A stretch of 64,000 bases of DNA from positions 9,858,001 to 9,922,000 of the forward strand of contig NC_046680.1 in NCBI RefSeq assembly GCF_009870125.1, read 5' to 3'. Of the stretch, positions 13,631-24,001 are shown in pieces. The DNA comes from Drosophila pseudoobscura (taxonomy: Eukaryota > Arthropoda > Insecta > Diptera > Drosophilidae). Position 1 is the first letter of the stretch; every line of letters starts with the position of its first letter. The notes beneath the pieces were generated by a model that was given only the letters and a program-made list of their open reading frames with translations, ran no database searches and was not told the DNA's origin. Position numbers and translations under genes: made by a program.

Positions 13631-14015
13631 AAAAACGCCCTTCTCCGATATCATTCTTAGAAATTTATACAATTCGAGCTTCACGCCAACGAATTGGAGG
13701 GACGTCTTTGATAATTTGCCAGATTATCACCCAATAGTCCCCACGGAGTATCATGATTATTATACAACAGAGCTATTCAACATCAGAATGATGGTTGACA
13801 AATTTTTTTTGGTTCCGCGCGCAACCCCATTGGAGCTAAGGGACATAAATTCCAATAAGCTCGAAGCAATGGGTTTCATCATTAAAAGGCTTGCGGCGGA
13901 CATTGTAGATTATGCATCCCACATTAGGCAGCCTAATGAATTTCAAGAGGATGCACTCTATTTTATAGCCCGCTTAGTCGGCACTCTAGCTCTATTAGCT
14001 CAAGGAACCGCGTAG
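13631..14015 (+). pseudogene. Unrecognised exon-like ORF fragment
   Basis: An open frame of about 128 codons follows a good acceptor (TTTTTTACAACAG|CAA) and runs to a stop at 14013-14015. The first methionine is at 13716. The predicted peptide has normal composition with a hydrophobic C-terminal stretch (LYFIARLVGTLALLAQGTA) and does not look like translated AT-rich noise. I do not recognise a family. No start exon is visible upstream, and repeats surround it, so it may be a gene fragment carried into this block, a decayed gene, or one exon of a young gene. Confidence 0.3.
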
Positions 14016-14639
14016 AAAATCTCTTTTTCAAAGTTTTACTTAATTTACAAGTTGGCTGGAAGCCCTAGGTCCTGTCGAAGTACAAATTCGACGATTAATA
14101 TTACATTTATTGTTAATAACTTCATACTTTCAGACACCCCGACGATCGATGCCCCGCCCTAAAAGTAAATATAGTGGATTAGGCCTATTGGGGATACCAC
14201 TTTAAAAAAACGCGCCAAAAACTCGACCTCTTGGGTGGTGTGGAATGAGTTTATTACCATAAATAAATAAATCCGGTCCCGCAAGATTGCTGAAAGCGTT
14301 GGCCAGCTCAACCTTTAACTGAGCTCCGACGTAGCTCTATCTGGTCCGACGTACACGGATCCCCATGCCTCTCCGACCACACTCCGCTAAAAACTTGACT
14401 GCTGTTTCGTTAACGGGATAGCCAGATGCTAGCAACTTCGCCATAAAAGCAGGATTTGCCTCAGGGAATATATGTAGAAGGCTTGACTTCTTCCGTGCTT
14501 ATTTGGTACCATCGCAGATCAGAGTCTTGTCTCTGCCCTCGGTTGACTGTCAGCTGAACTGATCCGCCGGGCAGTCCTTTCGTCACAGCGCCAGAAGGCG
14601 GATATACAGTCGTTCTTTATGTCACTACTCCCGCCACTT

Positions 14640-15330
14640 AAAATTATCTGTCCGGATAGACGCCGTAGTTCTCCTTGCCCTCCAGTAGCATCAGAGCATC
14701 AGAATCTGGCACGAGCATACGTCGTGAATACTGCGTGTCATACCCCGCTGGCCATGCAGATGTGGAAACACTTTGTGCGACTGTGCAGACAGGTGTGATT
14801 GCGCTCCTCTCCAGTCCGGTCTTATCGTCCGACACAAATCTCCCGAAGGCAGAGACCAGCGAGATGTGCATGGAAGCACGGATTTTTCTGTAAAGGGGGA
14901 ACAGGAGATTACAAAGGTCCAAAGGTGTCCAAATATTGGTTGCTTACTAACATCGATACGCATGGGATATCGGACTGTTCGTGTAAGACCAGAGTCGTGA
15001 CTTCTTCCAGGTCCACATGCTCATTGCCATCGACTCGGGCCCGAATGATGGCCTGATGGCTGCTGATATCTGTCCAGAAGAGCAGACGCTTCGAGGCTTC
15101 GGCGAGTTCGCCCAGGAAGCTATAAGAGGCAACGTTTTAGAACACAGCTGAATAGGGAGAGAGAGCTCCACCTGGGCACGGATAATCTTGCCGGACACCG
15201 GCAGCAGCTAATTCGGGCAGTCTGTCGTAGCTGGGAGGGATGCAGGCCACGTCCTTAGCGAGGCTGCGGCTCTGGCCAGTCTTGATCAAAGTCCCCGGTG
15301 CTCCAGTCGCTCCAGTAGTCCTAGCCATCC
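14640..15330 (-). pseudogene. Degenerate LDL-receptor-family gene fragment
   Basis: On the minus strand between about 15120 and 14950 the translation contains LLFWTDISSHQAIIRARVDG, which matches the LDL-receptor class B (YWTD) propeller repeat. A Cys-rich, EGF-like stretch that keeps changing frame lies between about 14900 and 14700, and a further LYW-containing piece lies near 15330-15140. Frame changes and stops break it up and no signal peptide or transmembrane exon is visible, so it reads as a decayed partial copy of an LDLR/LRP-type gene. I cannot tell which family member was the source. Confidence 0.45.
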
Positions 15331-15540
15331 AGTAGAGGAATGTGAGTGCCCTGTGACATCAGGACTTACTGTCATTTGAAGCCACTGTAGGCAGACGCAC
15401 AAGGCACTTATGTTCATACAACAGTAGCATGTTTGAAACTAACACATTTCCCCTTCAGATGTCGCTTTTGGTAATTACATAAAAATGTAGTTAATATGTA
15501 GCAGATGTGTAGATACAATGATACAGTTATGAATACAAAT

Positions 15541-15637
15541 AATTCGTCAGTATATTTACGGTATATCTTGAAAATCGTGACGTATTTTTGGTATATTTCT
15601 TAGGATCAGACTGTATATTTTATCCGCGGTCACACTG
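15541..15637 (+). promoter_or_regulatory. Motif 6 array plus Motif 1 promoter of the DHHC gene
   Basis: GTCAGTATATTT at about 15546-15557 is a perfect Motif 6, followed by further GGTATAT-type units, and GGTCACACTG at 15628-15637 is a perfect Motif 1 (M1BP site). This pair is characteristic of TATA-less housekeeping promoters in flies. Transcription should start within some tens of bases, leaving a 5' UTR of about 400 nt before the ATG at 16051. The array is the mirror image of that at 12725-12800. Confidence 0.65.
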
Positions 15638-16050
15638 TCCACAGAGCAGGCGACGAAGGTTTTTGAGAGAGTTTTTTAAAATTAAAATTAAACAGAAGGC
15701 TATGGCGTTGTGCTAAGGCCAACACTTTCACTTGCCCGCCCATCTGGGGAAGAAAGCAATAGTGTGGTTCTTCAGCAGATTTTCGTAAAGCCCTTCGTCT
15801 CATATCTATGAGTGTTTGTGTTTGGCAATTAGCTTCCCAGTGAATCACAAAAAAAAGTTAATAACAACACTCAGCGAAGATAAGGAAGAGTGCGTTTCCT
15901 CCCGCTCCCGCCCCCGCGCCAACCACCGCCTAACCGCAGACCTTTGCGTCCATTGCGTAGAGCAGCCCCACAAGTTGTCCCCACGACCGAAGACAACTGG
16001 GCCATCGAGGTAGTGTAGTGGCAGCCAACGTATTTGGTTGCATCAATAGA

Positions 16051-19000
16051 ATGGGCAACGACGATCACCGGCGGAGGAAGACACCTTGCGGATTCTGCAT
16101 GGCTGTGTTCAAGTGGATTCCGGTTGTATTCATAACCGCCGTCATTGCCTGGTCCTACTATGCCTATGTGGTGGAGCTCTGCATACGTGAGTAGCCTCGA
16201 TCTAATTGGATTGTCCTTGATTCATTAATTGCATTGGATCGGATTGGTCTCCTTTCAGGCAACTCCGAGAACCTCGTTGGGATGATTTTAATGCTGTTCT
16301 TCTACCACATTGCCCTGATACTGTTCATGTGGTCCTACTGGAGAACCATAATGACATCGGTTGGTCGAGTGCCAGATCAAGTGAGTTCTGTATGTGTGAT
16401 TCACACGCTCCGGTCTTATCGGCGGCAGCCTACCGAAAGCAGTTTTGTTTTGCGATAGTGCATTGGGGAGGGGAGGGCTGGGTTTACCCGTTTTCCCCGT
16501 TCAAGTTTATCATAAATTTGACCAGAAATTGATGTTTGATTGTTTCTAGTGGCGGATACCAGACGAGGAAGTGACGCGCCTGTTTCGTGCCGACAACCCA
16601 GAGACGCAGAAACGAATTTTGAACAGCTTCGCCCGCAGTTTGCCAGTAACCAATCGGTGAGGAAGGAGGTTTCTACTTGGAATCCTATCAACACTAGCGA
16701 ACTAACGACGAAATCTGTATTTTGTAGCACAATGAACGGCTCTGTCCGGTTTTGTGAAAAGTGTAAGATCATTAAGCCGGACAGAGCGCATCATTGCAGC
16801 GTGTGCAATAGCTGCGTGCTCAAGATGGATCATCACTGCCCCTGGGTGAACAATTGCGTCAACTTTTACAATTACAAATTCTTTGTATTGTTTCTGGGGT
16901 ACGCGCTCATCTATTGCTTGTACGTTGCATTCACCACTCTGCATGATTTCGTTCAGTTCTGGAAGGTAGGTGCCGTAAGTTTCGACCTCTTAGACTTTTT
17001 ATTATCCTTGCATGCATCCGTGCCGTGCAAACTGCATGAAGAGCCCGTAGTTAATGAATAAATTTTTCCGTTTTACTGTATTGTACTGTCTACATATTAC
17101 CTGTACTTACTGATAAAAGTACGAAAATAATGGTTACTCGGAACAGGGCCAATTGAACGGTAGTGGCGTGGGCCGTTTTCACATCTTGTTCCTGTTCTTC
17201 ATATCCATCATGTTTGCCATTAGTTTGGTGAGCCTGTTTGGCTATCACATCTATTTGGTTCTGGTCAATCGCACCACTTTAGGTGAGTAGAGAACCGGGA
17301 GTGATTAAACTAAAACTATAACTGCCCATTAATCCCTCTGTACAGAGTCTTTTCGAGCACCAGTCTTTCGCGTCGGCGGCCCCGACAAGAACGGCTTCAA
17401 TTTGGGCCGCTATGCCAACTTCTGTGAGGTGTTTGGCGACGACTGGCAGTACTGGCCTTTGCCCATCTTCACCAGGTATGTGGGCGTCGCATCGCGTCGC
17501 CTTTTTTCTCTATTCCCATCTAAGACCAGTCTCCGGGCTGGCACTCGCACATTCTCATTTGCATTTTTACTAATACTACTACTAATAATGTGCTGCACCC
17601 GAGATCTCAAAACTCTGACTCGCTTAATCATTAGTTGTTGTTTTTGTGCGCTTTTGTTTTATTTGATTTATCTGATTTGGCAAATTAAAGGCATGCCCCA
17701 TTTCCAAGTCCCAAGTTCATGCATAAGTAGATAATCCACCACTTGACACCCAACCCAATTCTGAATCTAAAATGTGTGTTCTGTGTTCAATGTTCAAAAG
17801 CAACCAACAGGCAAAAGACAAAATCTGCCTAACAAGAAATTTACACAAATTGTAGACTAAACAAAACTTTGTATGTCTCTTCTATACCTTAAAAATATAG
17901 AGAATAAAAAGCAACAATTGAATGTTGTCCTATCCTCTTGTAATTTAGTTGTAAGAAAAATCCAAAATTATCATTTTGTTTCCCCTCCCCTCGATTCTCT
18001 CTGGTTTGTGATGTTGTAAATAACGAAATGTCCAGTGGCCAGTGACATAAACAGAGTTTAGTCCCTTACTAAAAAAAAAAAAACTTAGATGCGAGTTCTT
18101 TGGAATAATAACTCATTTTAAATATCGCGCCTAATGCTATTAACGGCTGCTTGAAATTCTGACTACTGCTTGAGGGATTAGACTTTGCAAGCAGTGCTCT
18201 CACACACTAGTTGTCCCTGTCTATCTAATTGTATTCCCCTTCGATCAGTGGAATTTCAAGCAGTTGTTTACAAAATGCTGAGCGCTCACAAAAGCTTACT
18301 AAAAAAGTCAGCCACACGCCTCACAAAAATCTGACGAATTCGTTTTAACACATACACACACACACACCACCTGTGCAAAATTATAACTAATAATAAAACA
18401 ACATCAGCAACAATTACAACAACAACCAGTACAAAAGCTAAACTGTAATCAACGCCAAACCAAACAACAACAAAAACTCACATTTCTGTTTGCAACATTC
18501 GTTTAACAAATTACTTATCTACTTACCCACAATTTATGGAAAACGACTTTTACGAACTAGTCGTGGTGATGGCTTCAGCTATCCAACATCCACCGATCAA
18601 AGCGGCGAGGCGCCCCCCGCCCAGCGATACGCTGCCATGGGCGACACAACCACCAACAGGTTAGATGGCAATCCAACAGATAAGTTGATTGACGCTATAC
18701 CCCTCGTCACCACACCCAATAACCATGTTCAACCACCTCAACAACAACATCCACATCAAGTAAGAAGCCAGAACCAGGCGCAGTCACAGTCGCAGCGCCA
18801 GGCCCGTCCAAAGTCGTTAAATCTGCAACCCGCACTGGAACTGCCCTTGGCAAACGGCCAATCATCAAGCTGCAACACGGCAGCAGTCCCGTCTAGTCAG
18901 GTGGTCGTTGTCAATTTTAGCACCCTGCCAGAGGATGCCAATGGCGATGCGGTCATCATCGATATGGTGGGCGATCATAGTGGAGCTGCTGCTGTTGTTG

Positions 19001-20311
19001 CCGCTCCCAAGGATGCCTTCCGCCAGCCGAATGGTGATGTCCCACTCAACTAGACCCTGTAACTTTCGCTACGAAACCTTTTTAGATACGTATCTCTATG
19101 TATGTTTGTTGTATATCTGTGTAAACTGCCAGAATGGTTGCACTTGTGCCCTGTCATCGTTGCAGTTCTTTTCTTAAATGTATGTTATATACCACTAAGT
19201 TACCTCTATATACACAAATGTATGTGGCCTTTGTGGCTGCTGGGAAACACATTGGGGGCACCATATCACACAAAAAAAACAAGAAACAAAAAACATTACA
19301 ACTATTACAAATAGACAACTAAGTAAATGTTTAAGCAATACGTTTAGTATGCATTTGTGTTTTACATTCATGTGAGAGCCATCGCAGTTTATATCGAAAT
19401 GTACTGGATCAGAATGTATACTATTCCGAAGGGAATACCGGGCAATATATTGTAGTGCAGGGATGAACGCGAGACCTGAATGTAGGCAAATTCGTAGAAA
19501 GGACCAATCGATGGTGACCCCGTTTAGAGTTAGTTTTATTATTGAAAGAACATTCATTTGAAGCACCCGCCACGCCACCAACACCCATGTAGATATCAGC
19601 CAATCTCCAAGACTTAACCTGAGATTTCAGCGAGCCCAATCCAATCGAAACATGCACCACAAAGAGAATTTTATCTACGATTTAGGCATTTCTTATTGCT
19701 TTTAATTAATGTAGTTAGTTGGTAACTTATTGCAAGTTGATTTGGGTAGAGTTCTTTTTATACTTTTGATATGATGTTTAGTTTATTTTTGCTATAATTT
19801 TACCTAAATATGTTCGCTTTTATTGAATTTCTGTAAGAAGGGGTGAAACGAACTGAAGAAGTATGGAAAATATATTTAAAAGAGCCACAAAGAATTGTTT
19901 TTAATTTGCCAAAAATCTATATTTCTCTACCATGGCTTTGCTTCTGTTGCACGGCACCGAGTCAATCTATCAATCCATCATGCAATCAAATATTACACCA
20001 ACGCGCACACACACACACACACACACAAACTACTAATCGTGCTCAAATATTTCCACCCACACCCACCCCCATCCCCACATTTCCATCCCATCATCCTAAA
20101 CATTATTTGTATTGTATTGTATGTATATACTGTACCGAAAGCCTGCTCAAATATAATGCCAACATCTCTTAGCTTTGGCGATGGCATTAGCTATCCCATA
20201 CGACATCTTGAGGACGACTCCGAAACCCTGTTGGGCTACCACAGCGACACACGCATCGAGCTGGACGAGGACTGCCTGCCGGAGTCGCGTTTCCTGCACT
20301 CGATTCCATAG
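16051..20311 (+). CDS. CG1407: DHHC palmitoyltransferase (ZDHHC2/15/20-like), two alternative last exons
   Basis: Exons: 16051-16186, 16259-16380, 16550-16656, 16728-16965, 17147-17282, 17346-17475, then either 18561-19053 (453 aa in all) or 20173-20311 (335 aa). The product S-acylates proteins at cysteine. Order of parts: two N-terminal transmembrane segments, the Cys-rich zinc-binding domain in exon 4 with [16 protein letters not shown] and the catalytic DHHC in [11 protein letters not shown], two more membrane segments, TTLE (the family TTxE motif) and the PaCCT-like block [20 protein letters not shown]. Both last exons are joined in the same phase and begin with G-D-G-x-S-Y-P, giving a Gln/Ser-rich long tail or a short acidic tail. 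A second in-frame donor at 16975 would add three residues to exon 4. The CG1407 name is from memory of fly DHHC genes. Confidence 0.9.
17476..18560 (+). other. Last intron of the DHHC gene (long form)
   Basis: Donor AG|GTATGT at 17476, acceptor GAACTAG at 18560. If the intron were retained, an open frame would continue to 17734 and add a hydrophobic tail. Otherwise the intron holds A-rich and CA-rich sequence and no further GDG-type exon that I can see. Confidence 0.6.
19054..20172 (+). other. 3' UTR of the long isoform and intron of the short isoform
   Basis: Non-coding. It contains an AC run near 20008-20028 shortly before the acceptor TCTCTTAG at 20172 of the alternative last exon. The reading frames here are AT-rich and not supported. 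Confidence 0.55.
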
Positions 20312-20944
20312 CCCATCATGACAAGCGACAATGTGGCCACGTATTATATTTAGTGATTTCATTTACCGATTATGTTTTTGTTATTTGTAAATACGAGCAG
20401 TAAGAGTGGCAGTTGGACAGAGAGCCAGACACGACAGTATGTCCAGGGATTAGCTAGGTAATAATCTTTAAGTTATCAAAGTGTGCATGGATGGAGCAGA
20501 TCATGATGATGATGATCTGTATGGATGTATGTGACAATGTTATTGTTGGGAGGGAGGGAATAAGCACTAGCACTTGCTTTGACATTTGCGTTGGAAACTT
20601 TAAACTGTATTCAATTAGTGTTTAAGTAGAAACTTATTAGAACATAACCATTCGATCAAAGACGATGTCTGTCGGCATACAGCTAGTTATGCAACACAAA
20701 ACAAAGCACTGCAATATCCTGAACAGTATACACACACGAGTACATGAATATATACATAAATATATATATATATATATATATATCTAGAGTACATAATATG
20801 GTTAACAACTTAGTGGAAAAACAATAAAATCAAATGCAACTTTAGGCTTTGGATGCATCTGCAAGTCGAGTACATATTCATATGTGTGGAGTAAAAGCAA
20901 TACGGTTCAATATATTTACAAATATAAAATTCCAAATATTAAAC
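20312..20944. other. Converging 3' UTRs of the DHHC gene and the SPOUT1-like gene
   Basis: Non-coding. A (TA)n run lies at about 20758-20782 and an AATAAA near 20822 could end the plus-strand transcript. The minus-strand neighbour stops at 20945, so the two 3' ends probably abut or overlap. Confidence 0.5.
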
Positions 20945-22523
20945 TCAATCGAAACGACTTAAATCATCACCGCTGTCGCTGGCGTTTGTTTTCCTGTTGG
21001 ATGCGGGTCCTGCGGTTGTTGTGGGTACCACTTCAAAGTCGTCCTCCAAGGAGGTTTTTGTCGCCGAAGGATCGCCAAACGGATTTGCCGACAGCCTTGC
21101 TGGTGTGGGAAGAGATGCCTTTGGAGCAGGAAAAATTTTCTTTGGAGATGGAGCCGCTTCCTTTGGAGCCGGTTCATCTGCCACCGTTTCATGAGGCGCT
21201 TCTACGAGCTTCCGCTTCTTTTGCTTTTTGCTTATCAATGCATCCCGCCCCATTGGAATGCCGGTGTCTTCACTGCGCGGCAGCAAATCACTCAGATCGG
21301 TCTCCACGTCAGCCAGTTCCGGTTGCAGCTTCTCCTGCAGTGACGCCAGCGCAATCAGCAGTGCCTCCTCGGTGCGAATGGTGCGTGAGCCTTGGCGCGG
21401 CAGGACATTCACGTAATGGTCGAACAGCATTTCGGGATCGTCCACAGTCAACTTGTCATCGTTGGCCAGCGCTTCTTCGAGACCTTGCAGGCCCCCGAAC
21501 ACGATGAGCAGGTGTTTGTACTGAATTGAACGATTGGGTACCTCATGGACGTTGGTGCCGCGATCAGAGGTGCCAAGCGTTACATCGTAGCTGCTCTCGT
21601 ATGGGGATTTCGTGAATATTTCCGACAGCGAATGGGCGATGCGTACCTGGTAGCCCCAGTAGACGCCCGTCTCCCGACGCGGCTCATCCGGACTAACCAG
21701 GGTTCCGCGCTGCTTTCTACTTGTGTCTGTAGGGGTGGGGAAACCAATTCCAGGGAAATTAGTATATTTTACCTATTGGTAGTTAAAACTGAAACATACC
21801 ACTAGCTGGATCCATTTTGACCGTCACACGTACCCCTGGCTCAATGGCCTTGTCCACGAGGACATCGTTCAGGAGGCCCACATTGGCGTAACTTTGTCCG
21901 TCCTTGGCCTTCTTATCGCTAATAACGCCCTCGCGATAGCGAAACTTGCTTTGCTGCCTGAGGTGATGGGGAGTGTCCAGGGGATTGAGCAGACCAGAGT
22001 ACTTCAAGTCCTTGTGCAGCGGAAAGAAGTACTTTCGCAAATACTGCGGGCACTCCAGATACTGCAAGATTCGGGCCAATTGGAGCGAGCTGCTGCGCAC
22101 TGTGCCCGTCCCATTTCCCTCCGCATCCTGCTCGTAGCTGCGCTTGGTCTCACGGGCCGTCGCCACGCCCACATCATCGAAGACTATCACCTCGTTGACG
22201 CGGAATATGCAGGCGGCCCGAGCAATCTGGCCCGCAACATAGGCCCTCAGCTCCGCGGACTGGGCGTTCTCCAGAATGGATCCCGGCACTGCTATGCTCA
22301 GCGTGGATGGATTGGGCTTGTTCATCCTTGCTTGCGCTGCACTTGCGGCAGCATCTGCATTGGCTTCCGACTCTTTGGTCTGGTTCATCTGTTTGAGCAG
22401 CTTCTCCTGCTTACGCTCTCTTTTCAGTGCCTTTCGCTCTTCGTTTACTTTCTTCCACGACTTGTGCGGCTCCGTGGGCTTGCCATTTCTCACGGCTGCT
22501 GGGGCGGCTAGCATGGCTTTCAT
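20945..22523 (-). CDS. SPOUT-class RNA methyltransferase, SPOUT1/C9orf114/CENP-32 homologue
   Basis: Two exons: 21800-22523 and 20945-21726, joined by a 73-bp intron (GTATGT...CTACAG), 501 aa. The family is a SAM-dependent SPOUT (knotted) methyltransferase; the human member is linked to RNA methylation and spindle organisation. Visible parts: a Lys/Arg/Glu-rich N-terminus (ERKALKRERKQEKLLKQM), the start of the fold at STLSIAVPGSILENAQS and AYVAGQIARAACIF, EVIVFDD, CPQYLRKYFFP, and the cofactor-loop side IVFGGLQGLEEALAND with MLFDHYVNVLPRQGSRTIRTEEAL. About 130 C-terminal residues are Pro/Ala/Lys-rich and exceed the usual family length. It is divergently paired with ASCC1. I recall the fly gene as CG12128 but am not certain of the number. 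Confidence 0.85.
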
Positions 22524-22782
22524 TTAAGTCTGGTTAAAATTAGTTAAACAACAAACTGCACGTGCGAAACCATCGATGTAACTATCGACTGCACTATCGA
22601 TAGCATCGATGTTTTCTGAGCTAGATTTTTCACAATCTATCATACATTCAGAAACTATCGATAGATGTCATCTAAGATTTTTCAGCCCTGCCGCTTGTTT
22701 TTTGTCGCTCGAATTATTTTTGATTTCGAGTTTTCCCCTGCAATTGAGAGGACCCAGTTCTTGTAGAATATTTTCCAACGAA
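22524..22782. promoter_or_regulatory. Bidirectional promoter with two DRE sites
   Basis: The 259 bp between the two divergent start codons contains TATCGATA at 22595-22602 and 22656-22663, plus several ATCGAT half-matches. TATCGATA is the DREF/BEAF-type element of fly housekeeping promoters. The two sites lie 61 bp apart and probably serve both directions. Confidence 0.7.
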
Positions 22783-24001
22783 ATGAGCCGCGAAGTTCTG
22801 GAGCCTCCTGTGCTGGGCATGAGCCAGAACCGCCGCTATCGCGTTAATGTAGTACACGAAGATTTTGGCGGCGACAAGTGGAATGGCGGCAACAAACAAG
22901 GCCGCTCAGTGTCCAAGGGCTATGAAGAGCCCGGTATGTGAGAACCTTAGAGTATTTGTCAGAATTACAATTCCTGTTCACAGATCTTTACGGCGAAGAT
23001 GATGACGAGGAGGACCCGGACGCCGCCAAGATAGAAGATAATGTTTCTGGCGGCTATAAACTTTCGTTCCATGTGTCCAAGTGAGTGCCCTAACAGGTGT
23101 ACATGAACTATGTTTCATTAGAATCAATTTCCTTGCAGATCATTTTATGGCGGACTGATTGGTGCCAAGGGATCGACCAAGCATCGCATCGAGGAAGAAA
23201 CCCGATCGGAAATTTACATTCCCCGTCAGCACGAGTCGTCATCGAATGTGACGATCAAGGCCAAGGAGCGCAGCCAGGTGTGTGCTGCCTTGCGCCAGAT
23301 CCGCTCACTTGTTGGCTCGCTGCGTAGGAAGATGCGTCCAACGCATTTTCTTGCTGTTCCATTGAACTTTGGCGAAGTGCAAAATCGCTTCTTGGAGCTT
23401 AAAGTAACAACGACGATAGGACACCAGAGCAGCCATTTATTGTGCATTCACTTTTCAGACAAGCATTTTGGAGGCTCAGCTCCCAGGCATCGATACGGAA
23501 CTCTTCACTCCCGAGATCTGTATCCACCTAACTTTGGGTGTCTATGTGCTGCTGGATGACGACGAGCGTAAGAAAGCATTGGAGGAGCTCGAGTCCTGTC
23601 GCTCCATGCTGGCAGATCTAGCTACTCCATTCGAGATGAAAGTAAAGGGTCTGGAGATCATGAATGATGATCCAAGCTCCACTCGCATTGTGTATGGCTG
23701 CATTGAGGCTCCCGAGCTGCAGAAGTTTGCCGACCGGTGCCTGGCCCATTTTCAAACGACTGGATTTTCGGCCTCGGATAATAACGATCGCAATTCCATT
23801 AAGCTGCACATGACCGTGCTGAACAACCGCTATCGCAAGAAGGAATTTAAGTGCCCAAACAGCTTCGATGCCCGCGAGATACTGAAGCGGTTTGGGGACT
23901 TTGACTTCGGATCTGCAAAGTGTAGCGCCGTGCATTTGTGCGCGCTGCAATCAAGCGGGACTGACGGCTTCTACAAGATCAGCGGCAGTCTGGAATTCTA
24001 G
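22783..24001 (+). CDS. ASCC1: Activating signal cointegrator 1 complex subunit 1
   Basis: Exons 22783-22933, 22984-23080, 23139-23403 and 23459-24001, 351 aa. ASCC1 is the KH-domain subunit associated with the ASCC helicase complex that acts in alkylation-damage repair and ribosome-associated quality control. What is visible: an N-terminal linker, an acidic patch (GEDDDEEDPD), a KH domain with the loop GLIGAKGSTKHRIEEETRSE, then an AKAP7/2H-phosphoesterase-like domain starting THFLAVPLNF with both H-x-T motifs intact (HLTLGVYVL and HMTVLNNRY). All splice sites are GT-AG and the stop is followed by AATAAA near 24043. It runs tail-to-tail with oys. Confidence 0.9.
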
